Below, piece by piece: positions 1-11,450 of a DNA stretch of 64,000 nt. The DNA is from Protula sp. h YS-2021. Taxonomy: Eukaryota; Annelida; Polychaeta; Sabellida; Serpulidae. The notes beneath the pieces are model-generated. The model saw nothing but the letters and a program-made list of their open reading frames with translations. It was not told the DNA's origin and made no database searches. The first letter of the stretch is position 1, and each line of letters opens with the position of its first letter. The DNA lies in the NCBI GenBank assembly GCA_949752745.1, contig OX457026.1, positions 37,738,723-37,802,722 on the forward strand, given 5' to 3'. The position numbers and the translations under genes are program-made.

Positions 1-800
1 AAATTCAATCACGTGATCTTGGCCAAATTGGCCAAAAACGCAAAAATCGACTTGTGTTTGTACAGGCGATATCTCGAGAACGCAGAGGCCTAGAGACTTG
101 ATGTTGGGCTCATTTGAAAGGTCTCGACTTGTAGATGTGCCTTTTGGGCCATTTTGGCCAAATTCGATCGCGTGATCTTGGCCAAATTGGCCAAAAACGC
201 AAAAAATAGACTTGTGTTTGTACAGGCGATATGTCGAGAACGCAGAGGTCTAGAGATTTGATGTTAGGCTCATTTGAAATATCCCGTGTTGTAGATGTGC
301 CTTTTGGCCATTTTGGCCGAATTCGATCACGTGATCTTGGCCAAATTGGCCTAAAATGCAAAAAATCGACTTGTGTTTGTACAGGCGATATCTCGTGAAA
401 CGCAGAGGCCTAGAGACTTGATGTTGGGCTCATTTGAAAGGTCTCGACTTGTAGATGTGCCTTTTTGGCCATTTTGGTCAAATTCGATCACGTGCTCTTG
501 GCCAAATTGGCCAAAAACGCAAAAAATCGACTTGTGTTTGTACAGGCGATATCTCGAGAACGCAGAGGCCTAGAGACTTGATGTTTGGCTCATTTGAAAG
601 ACATTTTGGCCGAATTCGGTCACGTGATCTTGGCCAAATTGGCCAAAAAAACGCAAAAATCGACTTGTGTTTGTACAGGCGATATCTCGAGAACGCAGAG
701 ACCTAGAGACTTGATGTTGGGCTCAATTGAAAAGTCTCGACTTGCAGATGTGCGTTTAGGCCATTTTGGCCAAATTCGGTCACGTGATCTGCTAAATTTT
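1..800. repeat. Tandem satellite, ~160-bp unit
   Basis: About five head-to-tail copies run in from the left edge. Equivalent points (the AATTC before the CACGTG-like box) lie near 1, 160, 319, 480, 612 and 772, so the unit is about 160 bp and one copy is shortened by roughly 28 bp. Each unit carries an E-box-like CACGTG, a TTGGCCAAATTGGCCAAAA stretch and the motif TATCTCGAGAACG. Open frames across it in both directions are periodic shadows of the repeat and are not called as genes. Confidence 0.93.
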
Positions 801-3100
801 GGGGGTAAAAAAAGATTTTCCGCCAGCCAGTATCATTGTTTTTCAAAGTTTTGAGCAGAAGTAGGACATTTATTTTTCTTGGCCTAAACTGGCCAACAGG
901 TTCAAAACCATAGACGACCCCTTACAATTTTGGGGGCGTTGGGGCCTGTTAGTGTTCACTGAATACTTGTCTTTTAAAGAAAGCGTAACACAGAAGTTGT
1001 ATATGATTACCGTTGTACTTTGAGGGCCTTTAGCAAATGCCAATAAAAACTTATGGGTCGTTGAATCTCACACAAACTAGCCACAGGGGTGCCTCAAAGC
1101 GAGCGCAGTTGACTTGCTTATCGTTATATAGCGAGGCTTTGAAGCGGTGCCTGAAAACTTTTTAGCGCACCGCTTCTTAGAGCTATTACCCGACAAACAT
1201 ATACAAGTTATCTGAGAAAGAGCTGGCTTGGAGCTAATCAATCAAAAACGTTTATTTTGCAAGAAATACATACAAAATAAAAAATGAATTTATGTAATAT
1301 AAAACTTAATATTAAAACTTCAATTGTCAATGTATACATTTATACCGTTTATCTCTTTAATTACTAAATTACTAAACTAATTTGAAAGTGTGCACGTTGA
1401 AAGAAAATTAGAATTTTGATTTTTTCCCTTATCGTTTCTTTATAATTTATCCCAATGAATCTGCAGTCGAAACGACACTTCCATCGGAAAGATCCGAAAG
1501 TACGAATTGGCTTATCTCTTGCTTTCCGTATGAAAAAAGTTCTTATGCCTCACATCGCTTAGTAGGCACACAGAGCAGAAACCATTATTTGCGTCAAAAT
1601 AAGCATATGTAAAAATTATGAAAAGAGGAAAATGGGCGGACACTTTATCTTCAATATACTTTAACATTGGGTCTGATTTAACCTTTTGGATGTCACTTCT
1701 TTTTAAAATGATAATCCATTCAAGTTTTCGTGCAATTACCTAATTTTTGTTCAAATCTTACAAGGTATTCGAAAAAAGCCGAACTGTTAGTTTAATACGC
1801 ATTTTGAAAGCTTCTGTGCAAAAGCACTTTCTTTTTCAATTTATTTTTAAAGATAAAAAGGCAGAAATTGAGAAATTTCTCCGAAATGTGAAGATTTGTA
1901 GCAGTGAGAAAATTTTGTTTTGCACTCATTAAGTAAGAGTTAAAATATGCCATTTTTCGTATGCTTATAAAATTAAATTGTCAGCTTCCAAAATTATTAA
2001 AACAATGAATGTGTTAAAAGTTCAGGTTATTTAAAACCTTGTCAGATAGAATGCAGTACTTTAAATGGGTGTTTCACGATTTTTATCAAGAATTTAAAAG
2101 CTGGGTTTTGTTATGTTTATATCGGTTTTCGTAATAGAGCAGGCCTTAAATACTTTTTTAGTACTTTTTTTTTTTTTTAATTTTCATGCTTTTTTGATAC
2201 CTTTTTTCGCTTTTCATTCTTTTTTTATTTTGATACTTTTTTATATTTGTCTAACAAAATGAAAAAAAAAAAAGAAACACAACGAAGCTGTTTTCCAAGG
2301 GTTCATAAACAAAATGGTGGGGAAAAAAAGCGAGACAGCCCTTTTGGTAATATTCAGGACAATTTTGAAGTACACTGACGTATGCAAATATTTTTAATCG
2401 CTGTGAAAACGAGCATTTCAATAAGTAATAGTTGCAAAAAAGTGATACAATAACAGTAATGTTTTCTCGATTTTCATCAAAATATGAATTATCCTTTTTT
2501 CATAATATTTTTCCCAATTTTATCCTTTTTTATACTTTTTATACTTTTTTCTTTATGTGCGACTTCGGAACAGAAACATAGTGGATTATCTGCTGGGACT
2601 CATATTATTGTTTTGCGACTTCCGCAACAAGAACATAATGGATGATATAAGAGGGATAGCTTACAACCTGGAGTTTTGAAACAGCTAATTCTTATTGAAA
2701 CGAGAACATAGTTCCCAGAGGCAAATTATTAAACACTTGACCAGAAAATAATATATAATCACTTTCTCCCTTCGAGTAGAATTTTAGAAACTTTTCACTC
2801 TGATTTTGGTTTACTTTTCCTTTGCAGACAAGCCAATGTTTTTTGTCAGATTCCGGATTCTATCTAAGATACTTTTGCCCGTTCGAAACCTTTTAAGAGA
2901 AAAAAAAACAGCTTTGCTACGTACTCTATGAAACGGCATTCCTCCCCCAAGAAAAATAGACCCATATTAATACTCATAGTACGGCTGAAATTTTCCTCAG
3001 CATTAAGAGCTGTAGTGTGCCGTAATTACCATAGAAAAATGCCGTAACGGCCATAAAAAATTAAACACCACAATTTTAAGTCATGACCCAAAATGTGGGA
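801..3100. other. AT-rich non-coding stretch
   Basis: No exon with family resemblance and no transposase was recognised. The interval holds T-rich and A-rich runs (for example near 2160-2280 and 2495-2550) and ends at a run of G at about 3101-3115. It may be intergenic or upstream DNA of ARMC1. Confidence 0.5.
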
Positions 3101-3149
3101 GGGGGGGGGGGGGGTAGTATGACCCGTGTTTCAGGCATCCTTTAGAAAC

Positions 3150-3231
3150 GTTTGGGTCTTGTACCAAGGACTTAAACCATCAATCTTTTGATTTCGAGCC
3201 CACTACCTTATTCACGCGGCCACGAGAGCTT
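3150..3231 (-). pseudogene. tRNA-Ser(CGA)-like relic (pseudogene or SINE head)
   Basis: Read on the minus strand, an A-box-like GTGGCCGCGTGAATAAGG is followed by an anticodon-loop-like CTCGAAA (anticodon CGA) and a B-box-like GGTTTAAGTCC at plus 3168-3178, spaced as in a type II serine tRNA. The anticodon stem does not pair well and the B box departs from GGTTCGAATCC. It therefore looks like a decayed tRNA or the tRNA-derived head of a SINE rather than a working gene. Confidence 0.4.
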
Positions 3232-4071
3232 CTTTGTGTCCTGGCCAGTAATAGTGCTGATAAGAAAGGAAATTCTTCAGTTGGCCTGAAAAGGATTATG
3301 GAGGGGGTTTGCAAACATTGTTGAAATTTTAATTTCGAGACCGCCTGTTATTTTGATGCCCTACAGAAATAATATCAAAATTTTGATAATAAAAAATCCT
3401 GCTGCAACCCTAACGCGTTGCTTTTGGTGATAAAAAATCACTAAAATCACTGTTTTTTTGCTTCGCATTTTGTTCTTGAAAATGAAAAACAAGGCCAAAT
3501 CAAAAAGTGAAGTGTACAACTTCGGATCATATACCACGTATGTGAGAAATTTTGTGGTCTTAGGGCAGATATGGCCAGAGGAGCAGTAAAGACAAAATGA
3601 CGGATCAGAAAAAAAAAAAACCGTCCGAAACATTGCCCTCGTACAACTTCAATATACCCTTTGTAAGTCTTCAATATGTCAACATATTGTACTGTAGATG
3701 CACAAAAAAGGTAGTGCAATTGAGGCTACTTTATTTTATTTATTTATTTTATTATTATTGTTTCTCCTCTAAAGCAATCGATTGCATGTTCATGCACATA
3801 AATACTTTCGGCTCCAAACAATAATTTATGGAAATCGATGTATTGCTGAAAAACTTTAAAAAGATTTGTCCTCGCGCACACAGTAATCCCTAAAGCTATA
3901 ATTGAGGCCATATTTAATCTGGCCAAATTAGAGGATCTGATTTGCCAATTTTGAAAATTCTCGATTTACTATCCCTTTCTATTTGCTTTAATGTCTTAGT
4001 GCATAAAGCTACTTGCAATGTCTTTTTTATTATGTTGCACTTATAAATTCTTTCAAAATCCAAAGGCCAAC

Positions 4072-4176
4072 ATGGAGCGTACTGGTGACAATGCGCAGCC
4101 AAACCTAGGAGAAACAACACTTAACGACCTAAAGAGAATGGTTGCAGAACCCAGTACTTGTCGTATCATTGCCACA
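4072..4176 (+). CDS. ARMC1 exon 1
   Basis: Codons 1-35, starting MERTGDNAQPN. The donor is GTAAGT at 4177 and the exon ends between codons (phase 0). It carries the first helix of the armadillo-like domain. Confidence 0.88.
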
Positions 4177-7100
4177 GTAAGTCTTCAGTAAGAAATTCAG
4201 AATGTCAAGAATCGTGTCTGGATGTAGTAATACTATTAATACGTGCCACAAGACCCTGGAATTTTTAGTCAATGGCATTTTAATTGACTACTTTCTGTAA
4301 GTATGCTGAGGTAAATACGTTACTGAATAATGTTCGACATCCAGTGGATAAATAATGTTTGTGTAAAGTGGAAACTTTACCAGAATTTCCAACGTAGAGC
4401 GGCAAAGGAGAAAAAGCGAACGTGATAACTCATCAGTGATCACTATCGGTGACTTATAATAAATATCACAAGTAAGCGCATCGATATTTCGAGGGAGCCG
4501 TCTCATTTTTTGCGGGAGATTTGGCGTACTTAATGGGAGAGTAACTAGTTTTATACGCCATTATTTAATGTGATATTAGTGGAGGTATTTCTGCAGCCCG
4601 AGGAGCTGAGATGACGATGTTTTGAGTGATCTGGACCTGGCAACAAAAGGCTGAAATATTTCGCAGATGATGTAACAGATATATTTTGTTTAATGTGTCT
4701 TTTTGTTGTAGGATAAGGTGATTCTGGGTGGCATCGTTTTGCTATTAGAAAACCAAGAAGTTTTGCTTGTTAAGACTGCTTTAGAGGTCAGTATCACAGA
4801 ACTTGACATCAGTTTCCTTTAATTTTATCTGTTTGGCAGATGTGAATTTTTCTGTATCAGCCGTTTACAATACATATATATGTTACAGTCAATGAGCGAA
4901 ACCCACCATTTCACGAAATGGCAAATCATTTTAGCCATTTCGTGAAATGCCTGAAATCATTTGCCGTTTCATGAAACGACTAAATTTTTTAGCCATTTCG
5001 TGAAATTTCCGCTTGCCATTTCATGAAATGGCAAACCAGACTTAGAAAATGAAAAACAGAATAATTTGAACTTTTTTGAACTTACCTTTAAACTGTATAA
5101 GTAAAGGCGATTCTGATATGAGTGAACAGATATATTCCTATTGCACCGTTTATTGTTCCAGCTAAAATTAGCTTTACTTAATAAACTCGATTAAATCCAT
5201 AATGTGTTGGGAGTAGTTTGAAGGTTCTTGTCGGAGCGTCAGTGTGCTATAAATTCACGAATGTATGTTGGTTTTCTTGTCTAGATTCTACTGAAATGCG
5301 CCGAGGATCCGAGCCACCGGAATGCCATGAGGAGCATCACAGGGATGATGGACCAGCTGCAAGAAGTCATGTTCAGGTGTGCGATTGAAAGAGCTAGTCA
5401 CTAAAGGAAGCGTGATTAGCCAGGGAAAATACAAGTACAACAAATAACAGTGGTATTTACGTGCAAAAAAAATTCACTTCTTAGTTTCATGGGATTGGAT
5501 TTAGTTTGTCCATTTACAATCTCATAATCGATGTTTTCATGTTGCCAAGCTGAGGAGGTTTTTTTTTAGTGCTTGCAAATTTTCTTTATTTTAGTAATTC
5601 TGTGACGATACAAGAACTAGCAAGGAAAGTGTTAGATCTGCTGGATAATACCACACAAACACCTCTCAGGGAGTCCAGTAATGTACAAAGGTATGGCATC
5701 CCCTTCCTCCCTGGAAGCCATATTGCACGTGTAGACGCATGTGTGTATTACACCCGTAATAAATAAATTTAACACCTTTTCGTTGATTTCGTCGAGAGAG
5801 AACTGTGAAAAACAAACAGCCTTGTGGTAATCTTTATTACCCATGTGTCTTTGGGTTGCACGCGTGGGTGCCTAAGTGGCATCTGTGGAAACCTAAGGTG
5901 CGCGCATGCATGCCCAAGTTTGCACGCATGGGTGCCTAACTTGCCAATTATTGTGTATTGCAGGTCCAAGATTGCTTCAAGAAAACGCAGAAATAGCTTT
6001 TTCACCACAAATGGCGTCGGGAAAGCAAAAGTGATCACTTTACAGATAAGAGGGCTTTATGACAGAGTAAGATGTTAATGAGTCTCGATGCACAAAAGAC
6101 TGTATTTTTTTATCAAGCTAACTTGCTGCCATGTGATGGATAAAATTTACAAGCGAAAATCTAAAACTTTGCACTTTTAGGAAAATTTATTGTCTTTTTT
6201 TGTTCATATTGGCTGTCGGATTTCAGCCATTTGTTTAATTTACTCATAAACTGTAATATAATGTATAGTGCAATATAATACGTGTGTAGGATGATGTGGA
6301 GTTGTGTAGGAACAGCCTGTTAACCGTCAAGGGAGTCATCAGTATTACGTTTGATTACAAGAAAAGAAGAGCAGTTCTACGCACGAAACCCGACTTAAAA
6401 CCAGAGGTATATTTTTCACCCTATCACTTGAGCTTCGTAAAATGTATTTATCTCCGATACAAGTCACTTAAACACATCTGTTTGGGACATTTTATCCTAA
6501 ATGTGGCTCTGGTTCTCCCGTTTCTGGCCAAAGGTAATTTTCAAGAGCAAAATTCAGTAAAGAAATGATAATTGCATGTTGTTTTAATGAATATGCATGT
6601 TTTGGGAACGTGTCGATATCACTATAGACGTCATTTGTCTTCAGCTTACAAATTATATTTTGAGCAGGTGCTCTAAGCGAATAGTCAGCCGCCGTCTCTA
6701 CAGTATGGGCTTATAACCTTGACTTTGAGCCTTCAGTACCTAAAAAATAGGCTTCTTTAGGCGATGAATACAGGTGTCAATGCTTTGAAGGTTAGGCTTG
6801 CACTGACAAACCCAGTGGTGTCACTTGCACTATGGCGCCGTACAAAAAAGAGAGAAAGTACAGCCCTTAAATGCTCCACCCGGATTGATACTTATGAGGC
6901 TTTATTTCGTGAACTGATCCATCCACGGGATATAAGGGCTCCGGCGGATGTGTTTTAATTGTTTATGACGTTAGTGCTCCGTAATGCTCATATATTATTT
7001 GATTACAATCTGTCCTTAATTTTCATGTTGACTTGAAAATGTGCGTTTATGGCAATAAATATTTTTTTAACATTATGTGAACAATGTAATAAACTGTTTT

Positions 7101-7826
7101 TGCTAGAGAGTTGGGTAGGTCTGGGTAATAAATTGCTGTGTTTGAGTGTTAGGTAATAGATTTTGTAAAAGGGTGGGGTAATCAAGTTTGTTAGAGGGTT
7201 GGGTAATAAACGATTGTTGTGAGAAGGCTGCGATTTCGGGACACTTGTCTGTTGTGACGCATAGTAGTGCATATCTTACGTGTGTTTCATTTCGATTTTC
7301 AGTTGTTAGCCGAAGCAATAGCTAAAACAATGACCATGCAAGCAGATTTAGTCACGAAAACAGATGAGGGCGAAGAGGTATAAAGCATTTTCCTTAACCC
7401 CAGGAACTATTCCTGAGATGATGCTAATGATAACTAAATTGATATTTATATTTCTTTATGCAGAAAAATGTTTAAATTATTTTTTTCATTTTTTTTGCTT
7501 TGAAGAACTAAAATATGTCTTCTTTATCTCGAATCTGTGCAACCATTTGATTTAACGTTAAGTGACCGGATACCTGGGGTAGGGTTGAGGCTGACTGGGT
7601 GTATGCTCTTCTGCTTTTATCACAGATCATTATGCCCTTAAGAAATAAAGAGCTGGACTCGTCACACATGGGCAGTCTTCCCGAATACCCGTCCGACGAC
7701 GACGAAAGCCCAATCAAGGGCGACAATCTTGTGGCGCGTACAGACGACCCAAAAAACAAGAGCTGGGGCTTCGGTGGTTTCATGAATAAGCTCACTGACA
7801 TGGTCAATTCCAGCTTATATTGGTGA
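4072..7826 (+). CDS. ARMC1 (armadillo repeat-containing protein 1), whole gene, 8 exons
   Basis: Eight exons joined by seven GT-AG introns give a 287-codon protein; vertebrate ARMC1 is about 282 residues. The family is known as an outer-mitochondrial and cytosolic protein linked to the MICOS/MIB bridging complex and to mitochondrial distribution. Residues ~20-122 form the armadillo-like helical part. Residues ~124-221 resemble an HMA-like fold (motifs FFTTNGVGKAK, TVKGVISITF, RTKPDLKPE) without the metal-binding CxxC. Residues ~222-287 are an acidic linker (PSDDDESP) and a conserved amphipathic tail ending SSLYW, comparable to the vertebrate SFYW end needed for mitochondrial association. Phases agree at every junction. 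The ATG at 4072 is chosen because the following residues (LNDLKRMVAEPSTCRIIAT) align with the vertebrate N-terminus. No frameshift or stop is seen. Confidence 0.93.
4712..4786 (+). CDS. ARMC1 exon 2
   Basis: Codons 36-60 (DKVILGGIVLLLENQEV...). The acceptor is TTGTAG and the donor GTCAGT; both ends are phase 0. This is the hydrophobic armadillo helix equivalent to the vertebrate DQGCLPGLILF segment. Confidence 0.92.
4907..5030. repeat. Cluster of five near-palindromes with core TTTCRYGAAA
   Basis: In ARMC1 intron 2, 12-14-bp palindromes occur at 4907-4920, 4936-4949, 4965-4978, 4994-5006 and 5017-5030. The cores are TTTCACGAAA, TTTCGTGAAA (twice) and TTTCATGAAA (twice). Spacing is nearly regular (start to start 29, 29, 29, 23). 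Each contains TTCnnGAA, the shape of a heat-shock element, and neighbouring copies could pair into hairpins. Confidence 0.85.
5285..5376 (+). CDS. ARMC1 exon 3
   Basis: Codons 61-90 plus two bases of codon 91. The acceptor is CTAG and the donor GTGTGC. It reads ILLKCAEDPSHRNAMRS and TGMMDQLQEVMF, matching the vertebrate helix pair that includes GMMLSLQNVI. Confidence 0.92.
5595..5690 (+). CDS. ARMC1 exon 4
   Basis: The last base of codon 91, codons 92-122 and two bases of codon 123. The acceptor is TTTTAG and the donor GTATGG. It reads NSVTIQELARKVLDLLDNTT and continues to NVQ, the end of the helical domain (vertebrate LLASEIYDILQS). Confidence 0.92.
5964..6066 (+). CDS. ARMC1 exon 5
   Basis: The last base of codon 123 and codons 124-157. 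The acceptor is TTGCAG and the donor GTAAGA. The basic SRKRRNSFF block followed by AKVITLQIRGLYDR aligns with vertebrate NSRRRKAQFF and KTVVLHIDGLDD, the first strand of the HMA-like fold. Confidence 0.94.
6290..6406 (+). CDS. ARMC1 exon 6
   Basis: Codons 158-196, phase 0 at both ends. The acceptor is GTGTAG and the donor GTATAT. LLTVKGVISITF followed by RRAVLRTKPDLKPE is the best conserved block and matches vertebrate LLKIKGVISFTF. Confidence 0.95.
7303..7377 (+). CDS. ARMC1 exon 7
   Basis: Codons 197-221 (LLAEAIAKTMTMQADLVTK, then TDEGEE), phase 0 at both ends. The acceptor is TTTTCAG and the donor GTATAA. It corresponds to the vertebrate ALASAIASTKVM helix. The intron before it holds a GGGTAAT-rich tract at about 7105-7215. 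Confidence 0.9.
7626..7826 (+). CDS. ARMC1 exon 8 (terminal)
   Basis: Codons 222-287 and the stop TGA at 7824-7826. The acceptor is ATCACAG. It has an acidic SLPEYPSDDDESP motif and an amphipathic C-terminal helix FMNKLTDMVNSSLYW, the counterpart of the vertebrate mitochondrial-association tail. Confidence 0.95.
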   Translation: MIMPLRNKELDSSHMGSLPEYPSDDDESPIKGDNLVARTDDPKNKSWGFGGFMNKLTDMVNSSLYW

Positions 7827-7921
7827 TAGTGTGGAAATAACGTTCCTTGTGGATATCACTCGCTGCGTAAAATGATTCACCGCCTTCAAAATAGTGCTCT
7901 GTCTGTGATTTGTCACATACA

Positions 7922-7927
7922 AATAAA
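7922..7927 (+). terminator. ARMC1 polyadenylation signal AATAAA
   Basis: A canonical AATAAA lies 96 bases after the ARMC1 stop codon and gives a short 3' UTR. Confidence 0.6.
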
Positions 7928-7949
7928 TTGCTGCCAATAATACAGACCA

Positions 7950-9490
7950 ATATCTGTAGCTACGCAGCGTGAGGTGTCAAACTCCTGTCAAATCTACCAA
8001 GCGTATGTTTACGTGAAATCAAGCAAGCTCCATAGACTGCAATGCTCAGACTCTTCGGAGCTAAATGTCTATGTCTTAAGTCTATGGGTGCCCGATTATA
8101 CGACTTCATTTATTGCAATGGTTCCCACTGGAATCCCCTGGAAAAATGAAAAAGAAATTATTCCGTGGTGCCCCTAGACCAAAGGGCCTCTTATTGAGAG
8201 ATACAATTACCTTAATTAAGGAAGTTAATGTTATGTTTGCATAATTAATTAAGTGGGTGGGCTGGACGACTGTTGGTGTGCATGGGAGGCCTTTTTCAAA
8301 ATAAAAGTTACCATCATAACCATCTTGAAAAATCCTGGAATTTTATTTCAGCTGAGGCATCGGAACCCTGATATGTACAGTTGTCCCGACTTATGCCAAC
8401 ATCGGTTCATGCCACACGCTGGTTAATCCGACATCTTTCTGTGCATCCGATGTGATAGAATCCAATGTCGTAAATACTGTTTTAACCGACATATCCTTTG
8501 ATTTGACACGTCTAGATCTCAGCAGCACTTACTATTTCATGCTTTACACTTGGGGCGAGGGAGTAGGCGGGGGGAGGGGGTGGTGCGAAGGTATAACTCA
8601 AAACATTTTTCTCACACAAACATGTGAACACATAATAGCCGCCTGAGATAAAGAATTATTTATCTCCACAAAGCTTTAGTACTTGGTTCAAGCGAGAGAC
8701 TATGTGTACTTGTCCTGTATCGTACTGGAGAGGTAGCCTTGTTTCTCACCTCACTAATATTGCCAATAAAGAAGAATGTGGCCCTGCAGGGTCTAAACAA
8801 TTTCGAGCAAGACAGAAAAAAAGGAAAAATTGAAAAAGAAAGAAATCGGCCGTCCGGCCAACGGATGTAAGAGAAAGAGAGAAAAAATACTGAACAGGGC
8901 CTTTCAGATGAGAAATTTCTCACTAACATTTTGCGCTACCGCTTTCGGTGCTCATATTTCCATACAACAACCACTCCATATGTTCAAGAGTAGCAGTTTA
9001 GAAATTGATACTTTCAGGTTTGTCATGTAAACGCTTTATAGAAACCATAAAACCATCCTTCGTGAAAAAAGCGAATAAGATTTTGGCTAGTTCTGGATTA
9101 TCCAAATTTTTTTAAAATAAGAAAATATCTAATTTTTGGAGAAAAATAAACAAAAGATCGCCGGCCCGATTAGTCATTTAAAAAAATGGAATGAGAAGCA
9201 TGACTATTTTCTTCCTGACCTTAATAGTTTACTTTCTTATTTATTTCTGTGTGGTTTGAGTGTGAAACTGAATGATTTAAGCGTGATGCATGCTTCACTG
9301 TTTACGGCAGTTTATTGAAGTTCTGCCAGTCTGCTGTGTTTCATTTCGAGTAAAGCTAGTTAGTAAGTCGTAAACTTGAATTATAGTCACTGTAGTTCAT
9401 TGTTCTTATATAACAGTATGTAAGTGGTTGAGAAACAAATCATATAACGTGATTTTGCAGTTGAATTCTTTAGCACTTATTTCGTATTTA
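7950..9490. other. Non-coding interval
   Basis: Between ARMC1 and the repeat element at 9.5 kb, only short unrelated open frames are seen. There is a G-rich patch at about 8551-8582 and no recognisable exon or transposon. Confidence 0.5.
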
Positions 9491-9604
9491 AAGAAGACTA
9501 TTTATCCCCCGTGAAACGGAGGGATATAGGTTTGAGATTGTCTGTCCGTCTGTCCGTCCTGCCGTCCGTCTGTCCGTCCGTCCGTCCGTCCCCTCTTCAA
9601 GCTA

Positions 9605-10495
9605 AGGACTTTGTGGACACCACTTCTATATCAACGAAGCATAATTCAGCTTTCATATTTCATACAGGCAAAATATAGGGTATAAAGATGTGCAACGTCA
9701 AGCTTTCAGTTTGATCGAAGCAAAATTGACAAATTGACAGGCTTTTGAAAATCGTCGAAAATAGACATATGTGCACATGTATAGGACTTTGTGGACACCA
9801 CTTCTATATCAACGAAGCATAATTCAGCTTTCATATTTCATATAGGCAAAATATAGGGTATAAAGATGTGCAGCGTTAAGGTTTCAGTTTGATCGAAGCA
9901 AAATTGACAAATTGACAGGCTTTTGAAAATCGTCGAAAATAGACATATGTGCACATGTATAGGACTTTGTGGACACCACTTCTATATCAACGAAGCATAA
10001 TTCAGCTTTCATATTTCATATAGGCAACATATAGGGTATAAAGATGTGCAACGTCAAGGTTTCAGTTTGATCGAAGCAAAATTGACAAATTGACAGGCTT
10101 TTGAAAATCGTCGAAAATAGACATATGTGCACATGTATAGGACTTTGTGGACACCACTTCTATATCAACGAAGCATAATTCAGCTTTCATATTTCATATA
10201 GGCAAAATATAGGGTATAAAGATGTGCAGCGTTAAGGTTTCAGTTTGATCGAAGCAAAATTGACAAATTGACAGGCTTTTGAAAATCGTCGAAAATAGAC
10301 ATATGTGCACATGTATAGGACTTTGTGGACACCACTTCTATATCAACGAAGCATAATTCAGCTTTCATATTTCATATAGGCAACATATAGGGTATAAAGA
10401 TGTGCAACGTCAAGGTTTCAGTTTGATCGAAGCAAAATTGACAAAATGACAGGCTTTTAAAAATCGTCATAAATCGACATATATGCAAACGGAGT
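9605..10495. repeat. Five 178-bp core tandem repeats
   Basis: Units begin AGGACTTTGTGGACACCAC at 9605, 9783, 9961, 10139 and 10317, exactly 178 bp apart. Diagnostic variants alternate: units 2 and 4 share GGCAAAATATAGG with GCAGCGTTAAGG, while units 3 and 5 share GGCAACATATAGG with GCAACGTCAAGG. The array therefore grew partly by copying a 356-bp dimer. The last unit diverges toward its end. Confidence 0.95.
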
Positions 10496-10710
10496 GGACT
10501 TCGTGGGCACCACTATATGAACGGACGTTAATTTGTTCTTAAAGCGCATTAGGTGAGTAATATTTTTAAATGATTTTTATCCTAAAGCTAATTATAATTT
10601 CAGTTGTCATATGTCATGATACGGGTGATTGGAAATGCTACACGATTTCATGCGTATAGCATTTTCATACGGTATATAATGAAATGCATTTAGGGTTTCA
10701 CGGGGGATAT

Positions 10711-10734
10711 TGCTGCTCTCTGACAGCATCTAGT
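10711..10734 (+). other. 3' hairpin and CTAGT terminus of the Helentron-like element
   Basis: TGCTG (10711-10715) pairs with CAGCA (10724-10728) over an 8-base loop. TCTAGT follows directly (CTAGT 10730-10734), fitting a Helitron/Helentron-type 3' end (hairpin plus CTRRT) next to a T-rich target. Confidence 0.6.
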
Positions 10735-10841
10735 TTCTATAGCTTTGCTTTACTTTGTGCTTGACAGTTGCCAGCTGGCAAACGCAAGAGACAAAGGTGT
10801 TGTGAATAAAAAAATCAATGAACACAGATTTCTCTTTACTC

Positions 10842-10860
10842 ACCCCCCCCCCCCCCCCCC
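10842..10860. repeat. Poly-C run
   Basis: An uninterrupted run of 19 C. Similar C or G runs recur through the window (for example 16621-16632, 20373-20386, 58151-58166, 62126-62140). Confidence 0.95.
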
Positions 10861-11062
10861 GGCCACCGCGCTTGGCCGTACGTCCGACAGCCCATATCTC
10901 AGTAAATATTGATCGGTTTATTTCTCAGACTCGGACTTCTCAACATTTCACCGTTACTCGTCCTTCGTTTACTCAGTTTGCTGGCGTCTACCACATAGAC
11001 TTCTGTATTACAGACAGATTACATGTTTGGATTTTGTGGCACATCATAATCTACTCCAAGTG

Positions 11063-11450
11063 ACCGAACTAGACTTAATTTTTATGTGCCAAAAATTCAA
11101 ACGAGTAGTCTATGGGACTTAAATCAGGAGTCAATTCGGGTAGATGAGCCACAAAAACACGTTTTTCACATATCTGTTGAGTAAGTCGTGCTGTAAAAAC
11201 CGCAGCATTCCAATATTTTGGATCACAGTAGCTGTATTTTCCCTACTTTTGTTTATATACAAAACTCTGAAATCATCTGGCAGTTTTACCAAAAAATGCG
11301 ACTTTGGAGTCCAAGCAATTGTAGTTTGAGTGGTCACTGGTGTTTTATGAATTTCTAAATGTATTTTTAAATGCATGTGATTCCGTGTAGATGTGCAATA
11401 GAGTTGCAGTATTTTTGTTATCAATAGATGGATAGCTTTAAAAGAAACAC
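11063..11450 (-). pseudogene. Possible Tc/mariner-like transposase remnant
   Basis: On the minus strand, fragments in shifting frames end with AHLPELTPDLSPIDYSFEF, which resembles the SPDLNPIE/DY segment around the last catalytic residue of IS630/Tc1/mariner transposases. Upstream frames carry stops. The 3' end shares 26 identical bases with 33062-33087. Only the short motif supports the family call. Confidence 0.3.

Larger units (their letters stand above)
9500..10734 (+). mobile_element. Non-autonomous Helentron/pearl-like element (HINE architecture)
   Basis: The parts appear in the order known for bivalve 'pearl' elements and other Helentron-associated elements: a left end with subterminal inverted repeat CCCCGTGAAAC, a GTCC/GTCT tetranucleotide tract (about 9541-9592), a core tandem array (9605-10495), a unique right part, the inverted copy GTTTCACGGGG (about 10694-10704), a short hairpin (10711-10728) and the end TCTAGT before T's. 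No protein is encoded, so movement would depend on a Rep/helicase supplied elsewhere. Exact termini are inferred. Confidence 0.72.

Noticed and set aside
455..854. Periodic open frames in the first 850 bp
   Set aside because: The same peptide recurs each ~160 bp because of the satellite. There is no sign of a gene.
9605..10495. CRISPR-like array
   Set aside because: The 178-bp units are contiguous tandem repeats without spacers, and the context is an animal genome.
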